Part shown: positions 35,122-42,082 of the stretch, piece after piece | Layout: every line of letters begins with the position of its first letter | Position numbering within the stretch: position 1 is the stretch's first letter | Assembly (NCBI GenBank): GCA_045127595.1 | Contig: JBGVQS010000025.1 | Location: 60,629 to 124,628 of the forward strand | Length of the DNA: 64,000 nt | Origin: Scatosoma sp045127595 | GTDB taxonomy: Bacteria > Bacillota > Clostridia > Christensenellales > Borkfalkiaceae | Reading direction: 5' to 3' | Position numbers and translations under genes: made by a program | The notes under the pieces: model-generated | What the model saw: only the letters and a program-made list of their open reading frames with translations | The model's database searches: none | What the model was told of the DNA's origin: nothing

Positions 35122-36101
35122 TACAACCAACCTTCGTTTCTTTCTTTGTATTCTTTCAATAGTTTATCTGCGTCCGCAAGCAACGCTTTTACTTCCGCTT
35201 TGGAATGGAGAGTCGCACCGCAAGCGCAAGCGTGTCCGCCGCCGTGATAACGGCTTGCAAGATCGCTGATCGCCACGAAACGGGAACGCAGCCGTACACG
35301 AATAGAGCCGTCGCCGTTTTCAATAAACGCAATCCAAATCAGCGAGCCTTTGATCGAATCCATGCACGAAACGGTTGCACTCGCTTCTTCGTTCGAAAGC
35401 TTGAATTTCTTTTTCATGCCTTTCGTGATATACAGCGAAGCTACGCCGTTTTCGCTGATCTGCATTTTTTTGTGTAAATACGCCTCGAATTTGAACGTGC
35501 TGAAATCTTTCAAATACAAGTTCGCATAAATCGTTTCCACGTCGACGCCCTGATTCAAAATTAAGCCAGCAAGGCGCATGGTTTCCCCCGATACGTCGCG
35601 GAAACGGAATCTGCCGGAATCGGTTACCATACCCGTATAAATATAGGTTGCCGCTTCCTTGCTGATTTTCAGTTCGTCTTGGAATGCTTCGTAAAACGCC
35701 GCTACCATTTCACACGTGGACGAGCGTTCTTCTTCCACCCATTCGGTAGGCGCATACGTTTCTACGGGAATATGATGGTCAATTTTGACAAGCTCCTTGC
35801 AAAGCGTGTACTTTTTATTGGAAATCCGATCGTGCGTTGCCGTATCCAAAACGATACCGAGCGAGTCGGCGTATTCTTCGTCGGGTAAAATTTCATCTTC
35901 GCCGCCAAGGAACGCCAAATAGTTGGAAAAGTCCGCGTTTTGCAAATAAATTTTCTTTTCCGGATAGGTCTGTTTCAAAATTTCAGCAAAACCTTTCGTT
36001 GAACCGACCGCGTCCCCGTCAGGACGGAAATGACGGAAAATAAAAATTTTTTGATATTCTTTGATTTTATTTAAAACGTTCTGCATCTCTTCTTTCATCA
36101 T
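35121..36101 (-). CDS. DHH/DHHA1 phosphoesterase (NrnA-like), paralogue 2
   Basis: Proteins of this family hydrolyse short RNA/DNA oligonucleotides, pAp or cyclic dinucleotide breakdown products. The 326 residues show the metal-binding motifs HFRPDGDAVGS near residue 24, V-L-D-T-A-T near 88, D-H-H-I-P near 110, and the DHHA1 motif GGGHACACGA near 285. AAGGAGAACGT precedes the ATG, which overlaps the upstream gene's stop. It is a tandem paralogue of the upstream gene. Whether it acts on nanoRNA or pAp cannot be told from sequence. Confidence 0.92.
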   Translation of the reverse strand: MMKEEMQNVLNKIKEYQKIFIFRHFRPDGDAVGSTKGFAEILKQTYPEKKIYLQNADFSNYLAFLGGEDEILPDEEYADSLGIVLDTATHDRISNKKYTLCKELVKIDHHIPVETYAPTEWVEEERSSTCEMVAAFYEAFQDELKISKEAATYIYTGMVTDSGRFRFRDVSGETMRLAGLILNQGVDVETIYANLYLKDFSTFKFEAYLHKKMQISENGVASLYITKGMKKKFKLSNEEASATVSCMDSIKGSLIWIAFIENGDGSIRVRLRSRFVAISDLASRYHGGGHACACGATLHSKAEVKALLADADKLLKEYKERNEGWL

Positions 36102-37039
36102 ACGTTCTCCTTGTTAAAAGCGTTCAAATCTTCCAAAAGCGCCATAGCTTCTTCACGGTTTTTCAAGGAAGCGCCGCACGCCTTTGCGTGTCCACCGCCG
36201 CCGTATTTTACCGCAATCGGCTGCACCGTGTACTTGTTGGAACGAATTTCGACAAGCACCTTGTCTTCCGTTTCCGTAAAATTCACCCAAATATCCACGC
36301 CGCGAAGATCCGCCATCGTGTTTACCATACCGCGGGAAATCGTAAACGTGTCCGCACCGTAAGTGGGCAATTCTTCTTTCGTCGTATAAATGTACGCCAC
36401 CTTATAATCGGTAAATTGAATTTTCAATACAAACTGTGCGCGCAGCTTTACGAAGAAGAAATCATCCGCATAGAGCTGAGAATAAATCTCTCCCGTATCG
36501 AATTTTTGCTCCATAAGCTTTGACGCAAGACGGAAAGTATTCGACGTCGTGGAATCGTAACGGAAACGCCCCGAATCGGTTACCATGCCCGTGTACAACG
36601 CTTTCGCGGAAGCGGGAGAAAGGCGTAACCCGCAAGCTACGGCAAATTCGGTAACCAGTCCGCAACAGCTTTCGTAGGAAGTATCGACCACTTCCAACTC
36701 CGCGATTTTTTCGCTGAAAATATGATGGTCGAACCGCACGGTTGTTGCCGCACGTTTATACCGCTCGTCGCTGATCAAGTTTGCCGAACCGCAATCGAGA
36801 ATAAACGCAAGAGCGCCGTCGTAATACTCGTCGGGAATTTCGTCCATGACCGAACCGTCCATAAACGCATAGCGTTTGGCTTCGTCCCCCACGACGTATA
36901 TTTCTTTGTTCGGAAAATTATCCTGCAAGATATGTTTCAGCCCGATTTGACTGCCCAAAGCGTCCCCGTCAGGGCTGGAATGTCTATGAATAATGATTCT
37001 GTCATATGCTTGCACCGTTTGCAAAATCTGATTAAACAT
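36098..37039 (-). CDS. DHH/DHHA1 phosphoesterase (NrnA-like), paralogue 1
   Basis: First gene of the three-gene unit with the second DHH gene and surE. Motifs are IHRHSSPDGDALGS, L-D-C-G-S-A, F-D-H-H-I-F and GGGGHAKACGAS. A TTG at 37069 would lengthen it by ten residues but lacks a ribosome binding site, whereas AGGGA precedes the ATG at 37039, giving 313 residues, the length of B. subtilis NrnA. The two paralogues share domain order and the TGMVTDSGRFR block but differ clearly elsewhere, so the duplication is old and may reflect split substrate ranges. Confidence 0.92.
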   Translation of the reverse strand: MFNQILQTVQAYDRIIIHRHSSPDGDALGSQIGLKHILQDNFPNKEIYVVGDEAKRYAFMDGSVMDEIPDEYYDGALAFILDCGSANLISDERYKRAATTVRFDHHIFSEKIAELEVVDTSYESCCGLVTEFAVACGLRLSPASAKALYTGMVTDSGRFRYDSTTSNTFRLASKLMEQKFDTGEIYSQLYADDFFFVKLRAQFVLKIQFTDYKVAYIYTTKEELPTYGADTFTISRGMVNTMADLRGVDIWVNFTETEDKVLVEIRSNKYTVQPIAVKYGGGGHAKACGASLKNREEAMALLEDLNAFNKENV

Positions 37040-37077
37040 ACCCCTGTATCCCTCTTTTGTAAACTTCAATCTTAATT

Positions 37078-37106
37078 AGTATACCATACTTTGCCATGCT
37101 TTTCAA
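37078..37106 (-). promoter_or_regulatory. Sigma-A promoter of the DHH-DHH-surE operon
   Basis: Minus-strand TTGAAA-N17-TATACT, about 40 bases before the start at 37039. Confidence 0.75.
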
Positions 37107-37141
37107 GTATTTTTTTTGATTTTTTTACGGAAACAGCGTAG

Positions 37142-37171
37142 AAAAATGCGCAGTTTTTTAAAACTGCGCAT
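37142..37171 (-). terminator. Terminator of the MATE gene
   Basis: Perfect 11-base stem ATGCGCAGTTT / AAACTGCGCAT followed on the minus strand by TTTTTC, 28 bases after the MATE stop. Confidence 0.85.
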
Positions 37172-37198
37172 AAAATTCTTTTTTCAGAGAGAATTTGA

Positions 37199-38659
37199 TC
37201 ATTCAACTCGTACCTGCTCCCCTGCTTTTGCTATTTCTTCCGCTTGTACTTGCATTTGCAGTTTCTTGATTCCCGAAAAGAAATAGAAGGTAAACGGAAT
37301 CGCGAACAAGAAAGAACATATATCGGAAACGAGCTGACAACTCTGCACACCGCGCAAGCCCCAAAAACGTGGCATTACGTATACGGCAGGGATATAAAAC
37401 AGCCCTTGACGGGAAACGGACAGTACCGAAGCCACCCCTTTGTTGCCTACCGTTTGGAAGGTAATGCTCGCCATGAAATTTAGGGGCAATAGCGGCATAC
37501 CGATACATTGTAACCGCAGGGCAAAACTACCGATCTCCGTCGCTTCCTTGGACAAGCTGAACATCTTCATAACAAAAGGGGCAAAAATGGCGCATACGAC
37601 TGCAAATATCAGCATGATCGACGTAGAGAAAAGCAACGTAAAAGTATATGCCTGTTTCACGCGGTCAAAGCGTTTCGCGCTGTGGTTGTACCCCAAAACG
37701 GGTTGATACCCTTGCCCCATGCCAAGCGATAAGGAAAAAGCAAGCATAAAGACCTTTTGCACGACGCCAAACGCCGCTTGTGCCGCCGCACCACCGTATT
37801 GATCTGCAGCACCATTTAAGAATACTGAACAGATGCTCGCCAAAATTTGCCGACAAAAGGACGGAAAACCCGTCGTAATAATATCGGCGTATACTTTGAA
37901 GGTGCGCGAAATCGCCCGAAAGCGTATCCGCACAATCGTTTTTCCTGAAAGGAACATAAACAGCAGGATGGAAAAGCTGATTACCTGACTGACGCAGGTT
38001 GCGATAGCCGCGCCCGCTATTCCCATATCAAAGGCAAAAATCAACAAAGGGTCGAGTGCGACGTTGATTACCGCCCCCGCGATAAGCCCGATCATAGACA
38101 GTACCGCTTTCCCCTCTGCACGTAAGACGTTGTTCATAACGAACGACATACACATGAATGGTGCAGTGAATAAAATATATCGCGCGTATTCCTTGGAATT
38201 TTCTAACACAGCAGGGTTTCTTGAACCCATCATTTTTAGCATCGGCGTTAGGAAGATAAATCCCGCCACCAAAATCAGCGTTCCGCTGATACAGGCAATA
38301 AAAAATGCCGAAGAAGCCACCTTATCCGCGCCCTCGCGATCGCGTTTTCCAAGCAAAGTCGAAACCAAACTACCGCTGCCCATACCGAACGTAAAACCGA
38401 TTGCCTGAATAATCGACATCAGCGCAAGCAAATTGCTAACCGCCGCCGTAATCGTATCGTCCCCGATCAGAGATACGAAATAGGTATCCGCAAGATTATA
38501 AAGGGAAGTTACCATCATGCTCAGCGTCGTGGGAATCCCCAAGCCGATAATCAGCCGCGCAATGGGCGTTTTCGTCATTTTATGAAATTGTTTTTTCTCG
38601 CGCTGGATAACGGCGCTTTCGTCTAATTCTTTATACTTTCTTTCCGCTTTTTCTTTCAT
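37199..38659 (-). CDS. MATE-family multidrug/sodium antiporter
   Basis: A 486-residue inner-membrane exporter with twelve predicted membrane segments and the MATE layout of two six-helix halves, including PTTLSMMVTSLYNLADTYFVS in the first helix region and GMGQGYQPVLGYNHSAKRFDR after helix 7. AGGTGA precedes the ATG at 38659; a longer frame from 38716 has no ribosome binding site and overlaps its own promoter. Monocistronic, with promoter and terminator. The substrate is unknown. Confidence 0.94.
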   Translation of the reverse strand: MKEKAERKYKELDESAVIQREKKQFHKMTKTPIARLIIGLGIPTTLSMMVTSLYNLADTYFVSLIGDDTITAAVSNLLALMSIIQAIGFTFGMGSGSLVSTLLGKRDREGADKVASSAFFIACISGTLILVAGFIFLTPMLKMMGSRNPAVLENSKEYARYILFTAPFMCMSFVMNNVLRAEGKAVLSMIGLIAGAVINVALDPLLIFAFDMGIAGAAIATCVSQVISFSILLFMFLSGKTIVRIRFRAISRTFKVYADIITTGFPSFCRQILASICSVFLNGAADQYGGAAAQAAFGVVQKVFMLAFSLSLGMGQGYQPVLGYNHSAKRFDRVKQAYTFTLLFSTSIMLIFAVVCAIFAPFVMKMFSLSKEATEIGSFALRLQCIGMPLLPLNFMASITFQTVGNKGVASVLSVSRQGLFYIPAVYVMPRFWGLRGVQSCQLVSDICSFLFAIPFTFYFFSGIKKLQMQVQAEEIAKAGEQVRVE

Positions 38660-38687
38660 CTTTTCACCTAAAAGTCGTACAAAGAAT

Positions 38688-38716
38688 ATTATACTCCTTT
38701 CAAAAGTGTTTTGCAA
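38688..38716 (-). promoter_or_regulatory. Sigma-A promoter of the MATE gene
   Basis: Minus-strand TTGCAA-N17-TATAAT, about 29 bases before the start at 38659. Confidence 0.8.
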
Positions 38717-38798
38717 CCTTGTATAAGGAATTTTGACAAAAAAGAAAAAAATTTTATCATTTTTTCACGACCGCACCAAAGAAAACGTGCGTTTCGTG

Positions 38799-38827
38799 TT
38801 GCATTTTTACAGCAGGCGTGTTATAAT
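38799..38827 (+). promoter_or_regulatory. Sigma-A promoter with leaderless geometry
   Basis: TTGCAT-N17-TATAAT is followed by GTAGCT and then directly by ATG at 38834, so transcription should start at the start codon. Confidence 0.75.
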
Positions 38828-38833
38828 GTAGCT

Positions 38834-39322
38834 ATGAAAAATAAAAATTCTCAACCGACAAAAAGTTATAAAATCGTTTTCTCCAACCTGATTATCGGGC
38901 TGTGTATCCTTGTGTTTGCACTTTGCGCGGCAGGGATTGCCGTCAGCGTTTATCGGCTTGTAAAATTCGGCGTGGAAACGTGGAGCGACGCGCTCAAATC
39001 CCCCTTGCTTATCGGGGTTTCCGTTTTTTGTATCGCGCTGGTTATTTCCGTACTCGTTCGCTCGCGCTATCTCGTAGATGGGAAATATCTCATTTCGCAA
39101 TTCGGATTCGTGAAAAGCAAATTTGAAATCAAGGATATTACTACCCTTGAATTGAATACGGATACCTATAAACTGACCGTATATATGGGCGAACAGTTTT
39201 TTGTGATTACAAGCTCTCCCGCTTGGAACGAAGAATTTATCCGCGCTTTGCTTGCGGTAAATCCGAACATTGATTACACCTTTACGCTCGCGAGCAAAGA
39301 AGAACCGAAAAAGAAAAAATAA
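38834..39322 (+). CDS. Small membrane protein with PH-like domain, predicted leaderless
   Basis: The 162-residue protein has two hydrophobic segments (about 13-40 and 60-78) followed by a soluble C-terminal region. This region has strands such as R-Y-L-V-D-G-K-Y-L-I and I-T-T-L-E-L, and resembles bacterial PH-type (bPH) domains; it ends in a lysine-rich tail. I do not know its function. A longer frame opens at 38711, but that codon is part of the opposing MATE promoter. The ATG at 38834 has no ribosome binding site and lies six bases after a TATAAT. Its own terminator follows. Confidence 0.8.
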   Translation: MKNKNSQPTKSYKIVFSNLIIGLCILVFALCAAGIAVSVYRLVKFGVETWSDALKSPLLIGVSVFCIALVISVLVRSRYLVDGKYLISQFGFVKSKFEIKDITTLELNTDTYKLTVYMGEQFFVITSSPAWNEEFIRALLAVNPNIDYTFTLASKEEPKKKK

Positions 39323-39338
39323 ACCGTAAAAATCCCCT

Positions 39339-39370
39339 TGCCGTAATAGGAAATATTACGGCATTTTTTT
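39339..39370 (+). terminator. Rho-independent terminator of the PH-like gene
   Basis: A 10-base stem (TGCCGTAATA paired with its complement) with loop GGAAA, followed by seven T residues. Confidence 0.92.
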
Positions 39371-39379
39371 ATGCAAAGC

Positions 39380-39408
39380 TTGACACGCCGCTTTTTTTAT
39401 TATATAAT
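39380..39408 (+). promoter_or_regulatory. Perfect consensus promoter of the 60-residue lipoprotein gene
   Basis: TTGACA-N17-TATAAT, ten bases after the preceding T-tract. Confidence 0.92.
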
Positions 39409-39446
39409 AAAAGAAAAAATATACTTTCCTAATAAGGTGGTTATTT

Positions 39447-39629
39447 ATGCAACTGTTTCGAAATAAAATTACCCGTTTTTTCGCTTTCATCGCTATTTTC
39501 GCCATATCGGCGGTGGTTTCCGCTTGCGCTTTGGCTGGGAATAAAGATTCCGAATCGTCTAACAACGAAGCGCCCCCCGCGTATTCTTCGCAAAGCGGCG
39601 TGGACCTTGAATGGGACTGGGACGAATAA
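39447..39629 (+). CDS. Small lipoprotein of 60 residues
   Basis: The product has a basic n-region, a hydrophobic core and lipobox V-S-A-C (Cys27), leaving a mature lipopeptide of only 34 residues that is Ser/Asn/Glu-rich and ends in an acidic W-D-W-D-E. AAGGTGG precedes the ATG. The gene has its own consensus promoter and is framed by two strong terminators, so it is a genuine, probably strongly expressed, single gene. I recognise no family; the size is like the small lipopeptides of entericidin or VirB7 type, but the sequence is not. Confidence 0.82.
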   Translation: MQLFRNKITRFFAFIAIFAISAVVSACALAGNKDSESSNNEAPPAYSSQSGVDLEWDWDE

Positions 39630-39672
39630 TCTAACGACAGTAGCACGTATTTTGTTTCATTTTTATAATGTT

Positions 39673-39710
39673 AAACTCGGCGGTTTTCGTGAAAACCGCC
39701 GAGTTTTTTT
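39673..39710 (+). terminator. Rho-independent terminator of the small lipoprotein gene
   Basis: A 15-base perfect stem (AAACTCGGCGGTTTT with its complement) followed by seven T residues; also lies at the 3' end of the convergent metallo-beta-lactamase gene. Confidence 0.92.
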
Positions 39711-39711
39711 C

Positions 39712-40716
39712 TTATTTTACCGTTTTTACCCGATACGTACCGTCCGCGGAAATCGTTAGGATAATATGCCCTTGCAAATCCGTCCTGTACACGTCCGCCT
39801 TTGCCGCATTAAGCGCCGTAAGCACCGATTGCGTCGGGTGTCCGTAAACGTTCTCCTTGCCGCAGGAAATTACCGCAGTTTGAACGCCTAAATACTCTAA
39901 AAACCCCAACGAAGTCGAATCCGCGCTACCATGGTGGGATACTTTCAATATCTCCGTTTCCGTTAAGCTTACCCGCCCGTCCAACAAACCGAGTTCATCA
40001 TCACGGAGCAAAATCCCTTCTACGCTCGTCGGAGCGTCGCCCGTAAACAGCGCGCTCACGCCCATATAATCCACCCAAATGACCGACGAAGTCGCATTGT
40101 CGTTCGTTTCCAAAAGCGCGCCGCCCGTAACGCCTGAAATATCGCTCGTCAACGGATATAGTACTTCAAAAGTATACTCATCGGTTTCCGCGCTTAATAC
40201 GTTTCTCGAAGCGTACGTCCACGCGCAATTTTCTTTCATGAGCGCGGCGTAAAATTCCGCATATTCACTGTCTACCGATACTATGCTGTTGGGAATCAAA
40301 GCGTTTTTGACTTTTTTATATTTCAATACGGTATCCAAGCCGCCGCAATGATCCGCATCCGCATGCGTTACGACCAAATAATCGATCGTTTTGATTTTCA
40401 GCGCGTTCAAATACCGCATAATCGACGTTTTCGTGCTCTCTTTATCGTCGCCGCCGTCAATGAGCATAACTTTTCCGTCGGGGAATTCGATTAAGGAACA
40501 ATCCCCTTGCCCTACGTCAAGAAAATGCAGGCGCATTTCTCCCGCTTTCCGTTTCCCTACTTTCGGTTTATTGACGTAGTATTTCCAAGTCGTCGGCGGT
40601 ATATAAAAAGAAAAAATACAGAGCCCCACCAACAAAACGAGAACAACTAACAAGAAAATTCGTTTGAATACCTTTCTCTGTTTTTCCCGTTGCAGCTTTT
40701 CGGCTCTGTATCCCAT
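39712..40716 (-). CDS. Membrane-anchored metallo-beta-lactamase-fold protein, ComEC C-terminal-domain-like
   Basis: The 334-residue protein has one N-terminal membrane anchor (about 20-42) and then an extracytoplasmic metallo-beta-lactamase fold of the type found at the C-terminus of the competence protein ComEC: FLDVGQGDCSLIEFPDG, the metal motif THADADHCGG, LFTGDAP and VSHHGSADST. In ComEC this domain is proposed to degrade the non-transported DNA strand, so an extracellular nuclease or phosphodiesterase role is possible here. It follows the Mrp gene by nine bases. Confidence 0.88.
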   Translation of the reverse strand: MGYRAEKLQREKQRKVFKRIFLLVVLVLLVGLCIFSFYIPPTTWKYYVNKPKVGKRKAGEMRLHFLDVGQGDCSLIEFPDGKVMLIDGGDDKESTKTSIMRYLNALKIKTIDYLVVTHADADHCGGLDTVLKYKKVKNALIPNSIVSVDSEYAEFYAALMKENCAWTYASRNVLSAETDEYTFEVLYPLTSDISGVTGGALLETNDNATSSVIWVDYMGVSALFTGDAPTSVEGILLRDDELGLLDGRVSLTETEILKVSHHGSADSTSLGFLEYLGVQTAVISCGKENVYGHPTQSVLTALNAAKADVYRTDLQGHIILTISADGTYRVKTVK

Positions 40717-40725
40717 ACTTTTTCC

Positions 40726-41568
40726 TTATTCCGCAGTTCGCTCTGCGGCTTTTTCTATTTGTTGATAAATTTCTTTTAACGGTTCTGCGTCAACGTCTTC
40801 TATTCTACCAGCGTCCGCAAGCGTGGATATTTGCGGATCGAGCGGCATGCGCGCAATCGACGGAATCCCATATTCGCTTGCGATTTTCGCCGCCTTGCTT
40901 GCGCCGAATATTTCGATTTTCTTGCCGCAATCGGGGCAGGAAAGATAGCTCATATTCTCGACCAAGCCAAGCACGGGCACGTTCATAATCCTCGCCATAT
41001 TGACCGCTTTTTCCACGACCATTTTTACAAGGTCCTGCGGCGTAGTTACAATAACGATCCCTGAAATGGGAATACTTTGGAAGACAGTCAAAGGTACGTC
41101 GCCCGTTCCGGGGGGCATATCGATAAACAGCAAATCTACGTCCTTCCAAATAACGTCCGTCCAAAATTGCATGACCGTACCCGAAATGACCATTCCGCGC
41201 CAAATGACAGGCGAGGTTTCGTCGTCAAGCAATAAATTCATAGACATAAGTTGCATACCCGAAGGCGAAAGCACGGTGTTGATACCGTTTTCATCCCCCG
41301 TTACACGTTCGGTTACCCCGAACATATGCGGTATGGACGGACCTGTAATATCCGCGTCCATAATCCCTACCGATTTCCCCTGTTTTTGCGCAAATGCGGC
41401 AAGCAGGGACGTGGTGAGCGATTTTCCAACGCCACCCTTTCCGCTGACTACCCCGATGATTTTTTTCACCGAAGATTCTTTATGCGGCGCTTTTAACATA
41501 CTTTCCGTTTTCCGAGAAGAGCAGTTAGAGGAACAACTCGAACAATCGTGCGTGCAATTTTCAGACAT
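40726..41568 (-). CDS. Mrp/NBP35-family iron-sulfur cluster carrier ATPase
   Basis: A 280-residue P-loop protein for assembly and transfer of Fe-S clusters. It carries an N-terminal Cys-rich segment (CTHDCSSCSSNC), a deviant Walker A GVVSGKGGVGKS near residue 40, Walker B-like LLFIDMPPGTGD near 140, and the cluster-binding CPDC near 218. AAGGAG precedes the ATG; a consensus promoter lies upstream. The Fe-S-rich hydrogenase in this window is one plausible client, but that is inference. Confidence 0.94.
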   Translation of the reverse strand: MSENCTHDCSSCSSNCSSRKTESMLKAPHKESSVKKIIGVVSGKGGVGKSLTTSLLAAFAQKQGKSVGIMDADITGPSIPHMFGVTERVTGDENGINTVLSPSGMQLMSMNLLLDDETSPVIWRGMVISGTVMQFWTDVIWKDVDLLFIDMPPGTGDVPLTVFQSIPISGIVIVTTPQDLVKMVVEKAVNMARIMNVPVLGLVENMSYLSCPDCGKKIEIFGASKAAKIASEYGIPSIARMPLDPQISTLADAGRIEDVDAEPLKEIYQQIEKAAERTAE

Positions 41569-41593
41569 AGTACATTCTCCTTATAACTTTTTT

Positions 41594-41622
41594 ATTATAC
41601 GACTTTTGGAAATTTTTGTCAA
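41594..41622 (-). promoter_or_regulatory. Perfect consensus promoter of the Mrp operon
   Basis: Minus-strand TTGACA-N17-TATAAT, about 26 bases before the start at 41568. Confidence 0.92.
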
Positions 41623-41716
41623 CGCTATGGACGGACAAAAAAAGCGCATATCCGTATTTTTGACAAAAAGTTCCGCTTATTTACCTAAAAGGAAGAAAAA
41701 ATACGGATAAAAACGG

Positions 41717-41745
41717 TTGATTTCGCCGTAAAAATAGTGTATAAT
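41717..41745 (+). promoter_or_regulatory. Sigma-A promoter of the SRP RNA
   Basis: TTGATT-N17-TATAAT places the transcription start at about 41752, where the RNA sequence begins. Confidence 0.85.
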
Positions 41746-41751
41746 ATAAAG

Positions 41752-41985
41752 GCTGCGCGTAGGTGGGGAGTTAGCGGCACCCTGTATCTGCAATCCGCTA
41801 TAGCAGAGCTGAATGCCTTTCTCGACGGAGTTTATGGAAGGTTTGCGCGTCGCAAGGGATGTTGATAGTAAGGTCTTATGCAACGTAATGCCGTGAACCG
41901 TGTCAGGACAGGAATGTAGCAGCTCTAAGCGGATTTTTGCGTGTGCCATAAGGTAGCTTTGCAGGAGTAACCTACGGCGTTTCCA
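41752..41985 (+). ncRNA. ffs: Signal recognition particle RNA, large (Alu-containing) type
   Basis: The RNA scaffold of the SRP, which targets membrane and exported proteins. The conserved Ffh-binding loop GTCAGG...GGAA...AGCAGC lies at 41902-41923. The 5' part holds the Alu-domain elements (GTTAGCGGCACCCTGTA and AATCCGCTATAGCAG), and the two ends pair (GCGCGTAGGT with ACCTACGGCG). Ends are set from the promoter and this pairing, so they are accurate to a few bases. About 235 nucleotides, the large form typical of Bacillus and Clostridia. Confidence 0.95.
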
Positions 41986-42032
41986 CTTCGGTAAATTGCG
42001 GCAAAAAAGGATCGCGCAGTTTTTATTTGTAG

Positions 42033-42068
42033 AAAAAGCCCGTCTATCGGTCGATAGACGGGCTTTTT
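42033..42068. terminator. Bidirectional terminator after the SRP RNA
   Basis: Perfect 17-base stem AAAAAGCCCGTCTATCG / CGATAGACGGGCTTTTT; serves the SRP RNA and the convergent lipoprotein gene. Confidence 0.92.
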
Positions 42069-42082
42069 ATGCTTTATAGAAA

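Noticed and set aside
38711..38833. Longer N-terminus for the PH-like membrane protein
   Set aside because: The extension would start inside the opposing MATE promoter, would read through the gene's own -35 and -10 boxes, and adds a non-homologous basic stretch.
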